Notes: generated by a model not told the origin, from the sequence alone. A DNA stretch of 64,000 nt from JADJPO01 sp963828555 (GCA_963828555.1 CAWHEL010000005.1:868001-932000), one strand, 5' to 3'; shown: positions 34,993 to 45,354, counted from the first letter of the stretch. Program-made: numbers and translations.

Positions 34993-35907
34993 ATGACTGA
35001 GACCCCCGCCGAGCGGCTGCTGCTCGTCCACGCCCACCCGGACGACGAGTCGATCGGCCAGGGAGCCACCATGGCCGCCTACGTCGCGCAGGGGCGCGGG
35101 GTCACCCTGGTCACCTGCACCGCGGGCGAACTGGGCGAGATCCTGGTGCCCGGGCTCGAGCACCTCGCCGCCGATCAGGACGATGCGCTCGGCGAGCACC
35201 GCCGGGGTGAACTGGCCGATGCCATGCGCGAGCTGGGAGTCACCGACCACCGGTTCCTCGGGGGCTTCGGCCGCTACCGGGACTCGGGCATGCAGTGGCA
35301 CGACGACGGCCATGCGATCGCGGCCGACGACGTGCACGAGAACGCCTTCGCTGCAGCCGATCTGACCCAGGCGGCCAACGACCTGGTGCCGGTGATCCGC
35401 GAGGTCCGGCCCCAGGTGATGATCACCTATGACGAGTTCGGTGGCTACGGACACCCCGATCACATCCAGGCGCACCGGGTCGCCATGTACGCGGTGGCGC
35501 TGGCGGCCGTACCCTCCTACCGCCCCGACCTGGGTGCGCCGTGGGAGATCGCCAAGATCTACTGGGGGGCCATGTCGGCCAGCCGGATGAGGGAGGGCCT
35601 GCGCCGGCTGCGCGCCGCCGGTGACCTGACGTCGTTCCAGGGCGTCGACCCCGACGGGCCTCTGCCGCCGTTCGTCACCGAGGACGCCAACCTTGCCGCC
35701 ATGGTCGAGGCCACCGAGTTCGCGTCGCGCAAGATGGCCGCGCTGAAGGCCCACGCCACGCAGATCACTGAGGACGGCCCGTTCTTCGCCATGTCCGGCG
35801 AGGACGGCGAGTCGGTGTGGGGGGTCGAGTTCTACCGGATCGCCAAGGGCCCCCGCGGCCCGCTGAACGCCGAGGGCCTGGAGACCGACCTGTTCGCCGG
35901 CCTCTAG
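34993..35907 (+). CDS. mshB: GlcNAc-Ins deacetylase of mycothiol synthesis
   Basis: Zinc deacetylase of 304 residues that removes acetate from N-acetylglucosaminyl-inositol, the second enzymatic step toward mycothiol. Zinc ligands lie in the LmbE-type motif HAHPDDESIGQGATMAAY and in GGYGHPDHIQAHRV. The MshB-specific insert LGGFGRYRDSGMQWHDD is present. This gene supports an actinobacterial origin. It stands 68 bp from the IS end; its promoter should lie between. Confidence 0.93.
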   Translation: MTETPAERLLLVHAHPDDESIGQGATMAAYVAQGRGVTLVTCTAGELGEILVPGLEHLAADQDDALGEHRRGELADAMRELGVTDHRFLGGFGRYRDSGMQWHDDGHAIAADDVHENAFAAADLTQAANDLVPVIREVRPQVMITYDEFGGYGHPDHIQAHRVAMYAVALAAVPSYRPDLGAPWEIAKIYWGAMSASRMREGLRRLRAAGDLTSFQGVDPDGPLPPFVTEDANLAAMVEATEFASRKMAALKAHATQITEDGPFFAMSGEDGESVWGVEFYRIAKGPRGPLNAEGLETDLFAGL

Positions 35908-35970
35908 GCCGGGCCGACCAGGTGGGTCACCCACTGGACGTCGTACCGGGCGATGGCCTACCGTCTCCCA

Positions 35971-36085
35971 CGGTCATGAGTGCCAGCGCATAGCCCCGGC
36001 TTGCTGGCCGGCAACCCTCCTCCGCGGCGGGGTGCTCCGGGTGACGACCTGGCCCGTATCGATACCGATGCGGGCAAGTGCGGAC
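35971..36085 (+). ncRNA. SAM-IV-type riboswitch
   Basis: The leader of the class V aminotransferase carries the conserved SAM-IV core: GGTCATGAGTGCCAGCG, GCCCCGGCTTGCTGGCCGGC, AACCCTCC, CCGCGGCGGGGTGCTCCGGG and the closing GTGACGACC that pairs with the 5' end. A further hairpin GCCCGTATC...GATGCGGGC and the AAGTGCGG pseudoknot segment follow, as in SAM-IV. It should bind S-adenosylmethionine and switch the downstream gene off. Expression probably stops at translation, since no clear U-rich terminator is seen before the ATG. Confidence 0.88.
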
Positions 36086-36120
36086 CCACCCCCGGGTCCC
36101 GGACCCTGTGGAGCATTCCG

Positions 36121-37488
36121 ATGCCGCTGGCCACCGCCTCCCTCCTCGGCACCTGTACCGCCCCGGCCACCGCCCGGGCAACCGTGCCGGCCACGGTGTC
36201 CCAGGACCTCCTGGTGCCCGCCGCAGACGGGGTCCTGGACTACGCCAACCTCGACCACGCGGCGTCCACACCGGCCCTGGCGAGCGTGAAGAACGCCGTC
36301 GACCGGGCCCTGCGCACCTACTCCTCGGTGCACCGGGGCAACGGGTACGCCAGCCGGGTGACCAGCCAGTGGTACGAGGAGGCGCGCGCCGAGGTGGCCC
36401 GGTTCGCCGGCGCCCGCCCCGGCCCGGACGGCGACCTGGTCGTCTTCACCCGCACCACCACCGACTCCTGGGCCGTGCTGGCGAACGCCCTCCCGGCGGA
36501 CACCACTGTGGTCGTCTACGCCACGGAGCACCACTCGACGCTGCTGCCCTGGGGGCCCGAGCGCACGGTCACCCTGCCCGTGCCGAGCAGCGCGGACGAC
36601 GCCGTGACCGGCCTGGACGCCGCGCTGGCCACGCTCACCTCGGCTCACCGGCTGGTCGTGGTGACCGGGGCCTCGAACGTCACCGGCGAGGTCTGGCCGA
36701 TCGATCGCCTGGCCGAGGTCGCTGCCCGGCACGGTGCCCGGTTCGCCCTGGATGCCGCCCAGCTCGCCCCGCACCGCCGGATCGACCTCGCCGGCAGTGG
36801 CATCGACTACGTCGCCTTCTCCGGCCACAAGCTCTACGCGCCGTTCGGCGCCGGCGCGCTGGTCGGTCGGGCCGACTGGCTGGACGCCGCGTCGCCCTAC
36901 CTGATCGGTGGCGGCGCCACCGCGCGGGTGAGCGCTGGTGACGACACCGTGCCTCGCGCGCAGTGGGCCACCGGCGCTGCCCGGCACGAGGGTGGCAGCC
37001 CCAACGTGATCGGGGCGATCGCGCTCGCCGCGGCCTGCTCCACGCTGAGCGCCCACCGCGCGGCGATCGAGGCGCACGAGGAGGCCCTGGCCGCGCGGCT
37101 GCGGGCCGGTTTCGCGGCGATCCCCGGCGTGCGCTGCCACTCGTTGTTCGCCCCCGAGCACGACCGGGTCGCGGTGCTGGCCTTCACCGTCGACGGACTG
37201 CCCTCGTCCCTGGTCTCGGCCGCCCTGTCGGTCGAGCACGGGATCGGCGTGCGCGACGGCAAGTTCTGCGCCCACCTCCTGGTCGACCACCTGCTGGCCG
37301 GCCAGGGGTCGGCGACCGCGGTGCGCGCCAGCATCGGGCTGGCCACCACCGCCGAGCACGTCGAGCGGCTGATCGCCGCGGTGGCCGCTCTTGCCGCCTA
37401 CGGGCCCCAGCTGGCCTACACCGAGGGCGCCCAGGGCTGGGCGCCGCAGGACGACCCGCGGGAGGTCGAGCTCGTCCGCCCCTGGTGA
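36121..37488 (+). CDS. class V aminotransferase / cysteine desulfurase-like protein
   Basis: PLP enzyme of 455 residues. The ATG with GGAG 8 nt ahead lies just past the riboswitch. The PLP lysine is in YVAFSGHKLYAPFGAGALVG; the substrate-site pattern is LDYANLDHAASTPALASVKN and the cofactor Asp is in ARFALDAAQLAPHR. A conserved Cys near the end (RDGKFCAHLLVDH) lies where cysteine desulfurases have theirs. Control by a SAM riboswitch suggests a role in sulfur amino acid metabolism, perhaps sulfur mobilisation or methionine-linked PLP chemistry (inference). Confidence 0.85.
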   Translation: MPLATASLLGTCTAPATARATVPATVSQDLLVPAADGVLDYANLDHAASTPALASVKNAVDRALRTYSSVHRGNGYASRVTSQWYEEARAEVARFAGARPGPDGDLVVFTRTTTDSWAVLANALPADTTVVVYATEHHSTLLPWGPERTVTLPVPSSADDAVTGLDAALATLTSAHRLVVVTGASNVTGEVWPIDRLAEVAARHGARFALDAAQLAPHRRIDLAGSGIDYVAFSGHKLYAPFGAGALVGRADWLDAASPYLIGGGATARVSAGDDTVPRAQWATGAARHEGGSPNVIGAIALAAACSTLSAHRAAIEAHEEALAARLRAGFAAIPGVRCHSLFAPEHDRVAVLAFTVDGLPSSLVSAALSVEHGIGVRDGKFCAHLLVDHLLAGQGSATAVRASIGLATTAEHVERLIAAVAALAAYGPQLAYTEGAQGWAPQDDPREVELVRPW

Positions 37489-37489
37489 T

Positions 37490-38553
<1,064 letters not shown>

Positions 38554-38557
<4 letters not shown>

Positions 38558-39021
38558 CTCTGCCTGCTCCTTGTCATGATCTGCCTCTGCATGATGTGGG
38601 CGTCCTGCCCCTCGGGTTGGTAGTAGCCGCGGCGGATCGCGATCCGTTCGAATCCGGCCTGGGTGTAGAGCCCGATCGCGGCCGCGTTGTCGGCACGCAC
38701 CTCGAGCAGCATCGAGGCCGCCTCCCGCTTCTGCGCCTCGCCGAGCAACGCCTGCAGCAGCCGGCTGCCCAGCCCGCTGCGGCGTGCCTGCGGTGAGACG
38801 GCCATGGTCTGCACGTCGCCCTGCCCGTCGGTGACCATCAGGCCGGCGTAGCCGACCAGTCGATCACCGTCGAAAGCCCCTGCGTACCAACGACTCTCGG
38901 GCCTGGCCAGCTCAGACCAGAAGGTCTCGGCGCTCCACGCCGTGGCCCCGAACAGCTCGGCGTCCAGTCTCGCCGCGGACTCCAGGTGCCACCAGCGCAG
39001 CCGGTCCAGCCGGATCGCCAT
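38554..39021 (-). CDS. rimI: ribosomal protein S18 alanine N-acetyltransferase-type GNAT
   Basis: GNAT acetyltransferase of 155 residues. Acetyl-CoA site VSPQARRSGLGSRLLQALLG; the C-terminal signature LLEVRADNAAAIGLYTQAGF is typical of RimI. Acts on protein N-termini such as S18. Its ATG shares one base with the tsaB stop (TGATG), and its stop overlaps tsaD by four bases. Confidence 0.93.
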
Positions 39022-39722
39022 CACCGCACGCGCTTGCGAACACCGGGCGGCGCGGCATCCGGGCGGCGCAGGTACATCGGCTGCGGCTCCAGCGTGTCGC
39101 CGGTGGCCATCAGCCGGAGGGCGAGACGGGCCACCGCGGCGGCGCACACGTCCAGTGGAGCGCCCTCGTGGGCGCCCCCGAGCTGCTCCGGGTACAGCAG
39201 CGTTCCCCGGCCGAAGACCGGCCGGCCCTGAACCGGAACATCCGACGGCGCCGCCACGGCCGGGTCCGCCCTCCGCTCGGCTGAGCCGTCGACGACCCGG
39301 TAGGCGGCCCAGTAGACCTCGCGCCGTCGGGCGTCGGCAGCCACCAGGAAGGCGTCGTCGGTGCCCGGGAGGCATCCGGCGTCGACCACCTGCTGGGCCA
39401 GGGCGTCCAGCGAGCACACCCCGTAGACGGGCACCTCACGGGCCAGGCCCAGCACCCTCGCGGTGACCAGGCCTACCCGTAGCCCGGTGAACGGACCAGG
39501 GCCGACCCCGACCGCGACCGCCTCGACCTCCTCGATCACGGCGTCGGCCGCGGCCAGCACCTCGGCGATCAGCGGAGCCAGCCGCTCGGCGTGCTGGCTC
39601 GCCTGCTCCACGGTCCGCTCCGCGAGCAGGCCGTCCGGCCCGCCCTCAGCACCGGGATCAGGGTCGCCCGCGTGCAGGGCGACGGTGACCGTGGCGCCCG
39701 AGGTGTCCAGGGCAAGCAGCAC
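39021..39722 (-). CDS. tsaB: tRNA threonylcarbamoyladenosine complex protein TsaB
   Basis: Inactive ASKHA paralogue that scaffolds the TsaD complex; 233 residues from the GTG at VLLALDTSGATVTVAL. No ATG exists in this part of the frame, and the chosen codon is the first that keeps the N-terminal strand while starting after the tsaE stop region. GVGPGPFTGLRVGLVTARVL is the family signature. The frame overlaps the tsaE stop if an upstream non-standard start is used. Coupled to rimI by TGATG. Confidence 0.92.
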   Translation of the reverse strand: MLLALDTSGATVTVALHAGDPDPGAEGGPDGLLAERTVEQASQHAERLAPLIAEVLAAADAVIEEVEAVAVGVGPGPFTGLRVGLVTARVLGLAREVPVYGVCSLDALAQQVVDAGCLPGTDDAFLVAADARRREVYWAAYRVVDGSAERRADPAVAAPSDVPVQGRPVFGRGTLLYPEQLGGAHEGAPLDVCAAAVARLALRLMATGDTLEPQPMYLRRPDAAPPGVRKRVR

Positions 39723-39736
39723 CGACGTGCCGGCCC

Positions 39737-40294
39737 TCAGCCGACCGACGTGGGGAAGCTCACGCCGTCCCAGCGGGGCCCGAAACCGGAGATCGACACA
39801 TACCGGTTCTCGTCGCCGTCCGTCGGGGCCACATCGGCCCCGCCGTCGGCGTCCCCGCGGGGACGCCGGATGAGCACCTCGAGCCGGTCCGGAGCAAGGT
39901 CCTCGACCAGACCCTCGCCCCATTCCACGACGGTCACCGAACGGTCCAGGGAGGCGTCGAGATCGAGGTCGTCGACCTCGGCCAACGAGCCGAGCCGGTA
40001 GGCGTCGACGTGCACCAGATCGGCACCGCCGACCAGCGAGGGGTGCACCCGGGCGATCACGAAGGTCGGACTGCTGATCATCTCGCGCACCCCGAGGCCG
40101 GTGCCGATGCCCTGGGTGAGCGTGGTCTTCCCGGCGCCGAGGTCACCGGTGAGCACGGCGAGGTCACCGGGGCGCAGCAGCAGGGCCAGCCGGGCGCCGA
40201 GCATCCGCATGGCATCGGCGGTCGGCACCACCAGGTTGGCCCGCGCAGTCGGCACACCCCGTGCGGTCGTGTGGGCTCGATGGGCTCCGGTCAC
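39737..40294 (-). CDS. tsaE: tRNA threonylcarbamoyladenosine complex ATPase TsaE
   Basis: P-loop ATPase of 185 residues with Walker A GDLGAGKTTLTQGIG. Family stretches SSPTFVIARVHP and HVDAYRLGSLAEVDDLDLD follow, and VVEWGEGL has the Walker B-like acid. It works with TsaB and TsaD in t6A synthesis. A dispersed palindrome, CGTCCCCGCGGGGACG, lies inside it at 39851-39866. Followed by tsaB after 14 bp. Confidence 0.94.
   Translation of the reverse strand: MTGAHRAHTTARGVPTARANLVVPTADAMRMLGARLALLLRPGDLAVLTGDLGAGKTTLTQGIGTGLGVREMISSPTFVIARVHPSLVGGADLVHVDAYRLGSLAEVDDLDLDASLDRSVTVVEWGEGLVEDLAPDRLEVLIRRPRGDADGGADVAPTDGDENRYVSISGFGPRWDGVSFPTSVG
39851..39866. repeat. dispersed 16-bp palindrome, copy 1 (inside tsaE)
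   Basis: CGTCCCCGCGGGGACG, an exact palindrome. It encodes RPRGDADGG-type residues near the C-terminus of TsaE, a non-conserved part. Confidence 0.8.
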
Positions 40295-40360
40295 TCCACC
40301 TCCCGAGTCTCGTTGCAGGACAGATCGTGCCCTATCGGGGCGCCTGGGTCACGCAGGCGG

Positions 40361-41566
40361 TCACGCTGCGCCGCCGCGTGGTCGCCGCCGGCGACGTAGC
40401 GACGTCACCGTACGCCGCACCGACGACGGCCGACGAACCGGCCCCCGTCCACCTCGCGCGGCGTCCGGATTCTCCCGCCCGGCCCGGAGCGCCCGCGCGA
40501 TCAACTCGTGCAGGTGGGCATTGACCACCTCGGGGTGCTCGAGCATCAGCAGGTGTCCACCCTCGCGGACGACGACGTGCTCGGCACCGGGCAGACGGGC
40601 CACGATGTCCTCACTGTGGTCGGCCGGGGTGAGCAGATCGCTGTCCCCCACGATCACCAGCGTCTCCACCCCGTCCAGCGCAATCAGTGCCTCGCGCTTG
40701 TCGTGGGCGGGGAACGTGGGCAGGAAGTCGGAGATCACTCCGAGCCGGGTGGAGGCGATCATCTCGCCGGTGAACCGGACCAGCGCGTTCGAGACCGGGG
40801 ATGCGTAGGAGTAGCGCCGCACCAGCACCGTCTCCAGGTCGCTGCCGATCCTGCGGCCGTGCTCGACCAGCCGTGGGGTGCGGGTGAGCACCTTGACCGC
40901 CGGAGGGGCCAGCCACTGCACGAGGCGGCCGAGCCCGGCCAGGCCCAGGTCGACGTCCTGCAGCCCGCCTGCGCTGGAGGAGACCAGCGCCACGCCGATC
41001 ACCCGGTCGCGGAACAGTTCCGGACGGCGATGGGCCAGGGACATCACGGTCATCCCGCCCATGGAATGTCCGATCAGGATCAGCGGGCCGTTCGGCGCCA
41101 CCGCGTCGAGCACCTCGGACAGGTCCGAGCCGAGCTGGTCGATCGTCGCCGAACCCTGGGGGCCGGTGGCCGAGCGACCGTGACCGCGTTGATCCCAGAG
41201 CACCATGCGGACGTCGCCGCGCAGCGCCTTGCGCTGGAAGTGCCAGGAGTCCATGGTCAGGGCGTAGCCGTGGCTGAGCACCACGGTGACCTGCTCGCCG
41301 TCCGCGGTGGCCAGGCCCTCGCCGTCCGGTTCCTCGACCTCCACATGCAGGCGGGTGCTGTCGTCTGCGAGCACCACGGTCCCGGGGGTGTGCAGGTCGC
41401 CGTAGTCCTCGCCGTCGCCGGGGGCACCACCGAACGGCGGCAGCAGCGGCCGACCGACCGCCACGCGCTCGGCGGCGACCCCGAGCGCGGCGCCCACGCC
41501 GGCTGCGGCCAGGCCCACGCCCAGCGAGAGCAGGCCCACCTTGGCCCGCTCGGTCCGTTCGGTCAT
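40361..41566 (-). CDS. alpha/beta hydrolase, membrane-associated
   Basis: Protein of 401 residues. An N-terminal hydrophobic segment (GLLSLGVGLAAAGVGAALGV) should anchor it. Catalytic triad: Ser in LILIGHSMGGMTVMS, Asp in VGDSDLLTPADHSE, His in REGGHLLMLEHPE. The C-terminus is unusually Arg-rich (RRRRRPRGGAA). The gene family normally stands between alr and tsaE in actinobacteria. Here tsaE follows, but there is no alr before it. Substrate unknown. Confidence 0.9.
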   Translation of the reverse strand: MTERTERAKVGLLSLGVGLAAAGVGAALGVAAERVAVGRPLLPPFGGAPGDGEDYGDLHTPGTVVLADDSTRLHVEVEEPDGEGLATADGEQVTVVLSHGYALTMDSWHFQRKALRGDVRMVLWDQRGHGRSATGPQGSATIDQLGSDLSEVLDAVAPNGPLILIGHSMGGMTVMSLAHRRPELFRDRVIGVALVSSSAGGLQDVDLGLAGLGRLVQWLAPPAVKVLTRTPRLVEHGRRIGSDLETVLVRRYSYASPVSNALVRFTGEMIASTRLGVISDFLPTFPAHDKREALIALDGVETLVIVGDSDLLTPADHSEDIVARLPGAEHVVVREGGHLLMLEHPEVVNAHLHELIARALRAGRENPDAARGGRGPVRRPSSVRRTVTSLRRRRRPRGGAA

Positions 41567-41582
41567 CCCGCAAGTCTCCCAG

Positions 41583-43085
41583 TCACGCGTTCGACCGCAC
41601 CAATTCCGAGATCACCCTCGGCAGGCACCTGGCCACGTCACTGGCAGCCAGAGGGCCGCCGGCGCCGGCAAGCCGGGCCGCTCGGCCATGCACCAGGGCG
41701 GCCAGGGACCCGGCGTCGAGCGGGCCCAGGCCGGCGGCCAGCAGCGCGCCGGCCACGCCGGCCAACACGTCACCGGCGCCGGCGGTGGCCAGCCAGGGCG
41801 TGGCGTCGGCCTGACTGCGGACCGGGCCGTCGGGCGGCACGACCAGGGTGGTCGGGCCCTTCAGCAGCACTGTGGCCCCGGTCAGCACCGCGGCCCGGCG
41901 GGCGTGCTGGAGCGGGCGGGCCTCGACCGCCGCCCGGTCCGTGGGCTCACCGCGGGCGCTCAGCAGGACGGCAAGCTCACCGGCATGCGGGGTGAGCAGC
42001 GTGGCGGGTGGGCACCGCTCGGGCAGCAGGGACAGCGCACCCGCGTCGGCGACCACCGGCACCCCCGTGCCGAGCGCCTCCCGAGCGGCCTCCACCTGCC
42101 CGTCGTCCACCGTGCCGTCGCCCGCGGCGGCCGGGTCGAGGCCCGGGCCGACCATCCAGGCCTGCACCCGCCCGGGCGCCGGCACCGCTTCCGGCCAGGC
42201 GGTGAGCACCGCCCGGCGGGCCCCGGCCGGGCCGTGATAGCGCACCATGCCCACTCCGGCCCTCAGCGCACCGCCCACGGCCAGCACGGCGGCACCGGGG
42301 TAGGTGTCCGACCCGGCGATCACTCCGAGCACACCACGTAGGTACTTGTGCCCGGCCTCGGCCGGCACCGGCCAGAGCGCCGCGGCGTCGGCGGTCTGCA
42401 GCCGTTCGACGGCCGGCGGCGCGGTCAGCAGCGGGCCGAGGCCGAGGTCGACCAGTTCCACCCGGCCCGCCGCCCAGCTCGCCGGCGGCAGCAGGAGGCA
42501 GGGCTTGAGGGCGCCGAAGGTCACCGTCACGTCGGCCCGCACGTGTCGGGCCCGGCCGTGACCGTCGGGGGGCGGCAGCTCCCCGGTGTCCGGGTCGACC
42601 CCGCTCGGCAGGTCCACCGCCACCACGCATGCTCCGGCGGGGACGCCGGCCACCACCTCGGCGGCCTGCTCACGCAGACCGGCTGCTCCGCCCAGCCCGA
42701 CGATGCCGTCGATCACCAGGTGCGTCCCCGCGGGGACGTCCGGCCGCGACCCCCCAGGCTCGGCGGCCGAGCCGCCGGCCACCTGCAACGCGGCCAACCC
42801 CTCGGCATGGGTGTGCTGCACCCCGGCCAGCAGCACGGCATCCACCTTGGCGCCCCGTGCCGCCAACCGGGCGCCCGCCCAGAGCGCATCGCCCCCGTTG
42901 TTGCCCGCGCCCACCAGCAGCACCACGCGACGCCCGCTGACGCCGCCGGATCGGGCCCGCAGCTCCCGCGCGCACACCGCGGCCAGCCCGGCCGCCGCAC
43001 GCTGCATCAATGCGCCGTCCGGCACCTGGGCGAGGCGCACGGCCTCGGCGGCCCGGTTCTCGGCGACCGTCCAGGCACGCAGCAT
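41583..43085 (-). CDS. nnrD: bifunctional NAD(P)H-hydrate epimerase / ADP-dependent dehydratase
   Basis: Repairs damaged NADHX and NADPHX; 500 residues. N-terminal YjeF_N epimerase: VVLLVGAGNNGGDALWAGAR and HLVIDGIVGLGGAAGLREQA. C-terminal ribokinase-like dehydratase: TLLTPHAGELAVLLSA, TVLLKGPTTLVVPPDG and AGAGDVLAGVAGALLAAGLG. The start shares one base with the acpS stop. The next gene on this strand is the alpha/beta hydrolase; alr, often placed between, is absent. A dispersed palindrome lies at 42723. Confidence 0.95.
   Translation of the reverse strand: MLRAWTVAENRAAEAVRLAQVPDGALMQRAAAGLAAVCARELRARSGGVSGRRVVLLVGAGNNGGDALWAGARLAARGAKVDAVLLAGVQHTHAEGLAALQVAGGSAAEPGGSRPDVPAGTHLVIDGIVGLGGAAGLREQAAEVVAGVPAGACVVAVDLPSGVDPDTGELPPPDGHGRARHVRADVTVTFGALKPCLLLPPASWAAGRVELVDLGLGPLLTAPPAVERLQTADAAALWPVPAEAGHKYLRGVLGVIAGSDTYPGAAVLAVGGALRAGVGMVRYHGPAGARRAVLTAWPEAVPAPGRVQAWMVGPGLDPAAAGDGTVDDGQVEAAREALGTGVPVVADAGALSLLPERCPPATLLTPHAGELAVLLSARGEPTDRAAVEARPLQHARRAAVLTGATVLLKGPTTLVVPPDGPVRSQADATPWLATAGAGDVLAGVAGALLAAGLGPLDAGSLAALVHGRAARLAGAGGPLAASDVARCLPRVISELVRSNA
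42723..42738. repeat. dispersed 16-bp palindrome, copy 2 (inside nnrD)
   Basis: CGTCCCCGCGGGGACG, identical to the copy at 39851. It encodes part of a non-conserved linker in NnrD. Confidence 0.8.
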
Positions 43086-43438
43086 CAGGCGCCCTCCGCC
43101 ACCACGACCGCGCTGGCGATGCCGGCGTCGTGGGAGATGGACAGGTGCAGGTTCACCACACCCAGCTCCGCCGCCCGGGCTGCCACCGCGCCGCTCACCG
43201 ACAGCTCCGGCTTGGTCGCGTGCGGTCGCAGCACGGTCACGTCGTGCCAGGCCATGCCCACCGGGGCACCGAGCGCCTTCGCCAGGGCCTCCTTGGCCGC
43301 GAACCGGGCAGCCAGGCTCTCCAGCGAGAGGGCCTGCTCGGGCTCGGTGAACAGGCGCTCGCGCAGGGCCGGCGTCCGCTCGAGCTGACGGCCGAACCGG
43401 GCGATGTCGACCACGTCGATCCCGACACCGATGATCAC
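43085..43438 (-). CDS. acpS: holo-[acyl-carrier-protein] synthase
   Basis: Transfers phosphopantetheine from CoA to acyl carrier protein; 117 residues. Magnesium ligands are in GVGIDVVDIARFGR (Asp) and AARFAAKEALAKALGAP (Glu). It is followed by nnrD with a one-base TGATG overlap and preceded by glmS with a 21-bp gap. Confidence 0.96.
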   Translation of the reverse strand: MIIGVGIDVVDIARFGRQLERTPALRERLFTEPEQALSLESLAARFAAKEALAKALGAPVGMAWHDVTVLRPHATKPELSVSGAVAARAAELGVVNLHLSISHDAGIASAVVVAEGA

Positions 43439-43459
43439 GAGAGGAGCACCGTCCGCGTC

Positions 43460-45316
43460 CTACTCGACCGTGACCGACTTGGCCAGGTTGCGTGGCTGGT
43501 CGACGTCCAGCCCCTTCGCCGTGGCCAGTTCACAGGCGAACACCTGCAGCGGCACCACGGCCAGCAGCGGCGACAACAGGGTCGGCGAGGCCGGGATCCG
43601 GATCACCTCGCTGGCGTAAGGCACCACGTCGTCGTCGCCCTCCTCGGCGATCACGATCGTGCGTGCCCCGCGCGCATTGATCTCCTGGATGTTGGAGACC
43701 ACCTTGGCGTGCAGCGAGTTGGGCTCGTGCGGCGAGGGCACGATCACGAACACCGGCTGACCGGGCTCGATCAGCGCGATCGGACCGTGCTTGAGCTCAC
43801 CGGCGGCGAACCCCTCGGCATGGATGTAGGCCAGCTCCTTGAGCTTGAGCGCCCCCTCCATGGCCACCGGGTAGCCGACGTGGCGGCCCAGGAAGAGCAC
43901 CGAGCGGGTGTCGGCCATCCAGCGGGCCATCTGGCGCACCTGGTCCAGGCTGTCCAGCACCTTCGCGATCTTGTCCGGCATGGCGTGCAGCTGGGTCAGT
44001 ACCTCGGCCACCTCGTCGCGGGTCTTGGTGCCGCGCAGTTCGGCCAGGTAGAGCCCGAGCACGTAGCAGGCAGTGATCTGAGCCAGGAACGCCTTGGTCG
44101 AGGCGACGGCGACCTCAGGGCCGGCGTGGGTGTAGAGCGCCGCGTCCGACTCCCGCGGGATGGTCGAGCCGTGGGTGTTGCAGACGGCGATCACCCTGGC
44201 CCCCAGCTCGCGAGCGTGGCGCACCGCCATGATCGTGTCCATGGTCTCCCCGGACTGCGAGATGGCGACCACCAGGGTGCGCTCGTTCACCACCGGGTCG
44301 CGGTAGCGGAACTCGTGCGCCAGTTCCACCTCGACCGGGATCCGGCACCAGTGCTCGATCGCGTACTTCGCCACCTGGCCGGCATACGCGGCAGTCCCAC
44401 AGGCGATCACGACGATCTTGTCGATGGTGAGCAGTTCCTGCTCATCGATCCGCAGCTCGTCGAGGACCATCCGACCGGTGGCGTCGGTGCGCCCGAGCAG
44501 GGTGTCCGCCACCGCGTGCGGCTGCTCGTTGATCTCCTTGGACATGAAGTTGGGGTAGCCACCCTTCTCGGCGGCCGAGGCGTCCCAGTCCACGCAGAAC
44601 CGCCGGCCCTGGACGGCGTCGCCCGCGAAGTCGGTGATGCTCACGCTGTCGGCGGTGATCGTGACCACTTGATCCTGGCCGAGCTCGATCGCCTCCCGGG
44701 TGTGCGCGATGAATGCGGCGACGTCCGACCCGAGGTAGTTGGCACCGTCGCCAAGCCCGACCACGAGCGGCGAGTTGCGGCGAGCGGCGACGATCACCCC
44801 CGGCACGTCGGCGTGCAGCGCGAGCAGGGTGAATGCTCCGTTCAACCGACGCACGACGGCACGCATCGCCTCGGACAGATCGTGCGTGCGGGCGTACTCC
44901 CTGGCCAGCAGGTGGGCCGCCACCTCGGTGTCGGTCTCACTGGAGAACTCCACCCCGTCGGCCAGCAACTCGGCCTTGAGCGCAGCGTAGTTCTCGATGA
45001 TCCCGTTGTGGACGACGGCGAGCGCGCCGCCACCGCCCAGGTGCGGGTGGGCATTGGCGTCGGTCGGCCCGCCGTGCGTGGCCCACCGGGTGTGCCCGAT
45101 CCCGGTCAGGGACGGCGGTAACGGCTCGGTCTGTAGGGCCTCGGCCAGCCGGGCAAGCTTTCCCGAGCGCTTCTCGATCACCATGCCCTGATCGGTCTGC
45201 AGGGCCACCCCTGCGGAGTCGTACCCGCGGTACTCGAGCCGGCCCAGGCCGCCCATCACCACGTCGAGCGCCTGCAGATCATCACTGCTGCCGACGTAGC
45301 CCACGATTCCGCACAT
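43460..45316 (-). CDS. glmS: glutamine-fructose-6-phosphate aminotransferase (isomerising)
   Basis: Makes glucosamine 6-phosphate for cell wall and mycothiol; 618 residues. N-terminal Ntn glutaminase: catalytic Cys2 in MCGIVGYVGSS, IGHTRWATHGGPTDANAHPH. Two SIS domains follow (VVIACGTAAYAGQVAKYAIE; VLFLGRHVGYPVAMEGALKL). The C-terminus is NLAKSVTVE as in the family. No glmS ribozyme was seen in the 38 bp before the divergent coaA gene. glmM lies 1 kb away on the same strand. Confidence 0.98.
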   Translation of the reverse strand: MCGIVGYVGSSDDLQALDVVMGGLGRLEYRGYDSAGVALQTDQGMVIEKRSGKLARLAEALQTEPLPPSLTGIGHTRWATHGGPTDANAHPHLGGGGALAVVHNGIIENYAALKAELLADGVEFSSETDTEVAAHLLAREYARTHDLSEAMRAVVRRLNGAFTLLALHADVPGVIVAARRNSPLVVGLGDGANYLGSDVAAFIAHTREAIELGQDQVVTITADSVSITDFAGDAVQGRRFCVDWDASAAEKGGYPNFMSKEINEQPHAVADTLLGRTDATGRMVLDELRIDEQELLTIDKIVVIACGTAAYAGQVAKYAIEHWCRIPVEVELAHEFRYRDPVVNERTLVVAISQSGETMDTIMAVRHARELGARVIAVCNTHGSTIPRESDAALYTHAGPEVAVASTKAFLAQITACYVLGLYLAELRGTKTRDEVAEVLTQLHAMPDKIAKVLDSLDQVRQMARWMADTRSVLFLGRHVGYPVAMEGALKLKELAYIHAEGFAAGELKHGPIALIEPGQPVFVIVPSPHEPNSLHAKVVSNIQEINARGARTIVIAEEGDDDVVPYASEVIRIPASPTLLSPLLAVVPLQVFACELATAKGLDVDQPRNLAKSVTVE

Positions 45317-45354
45317 GCGCCTCAGCCTAGTTGTCGGGCAGGCACAATGCCGGA

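Noticed and set aside
43439..45354. glmS ribozyme in the glmS leader
   Set aside because: Only 38 bp separate glmS from the divergent coaA start, too short for a ribozyme of about 150 nt, and no core was seen.
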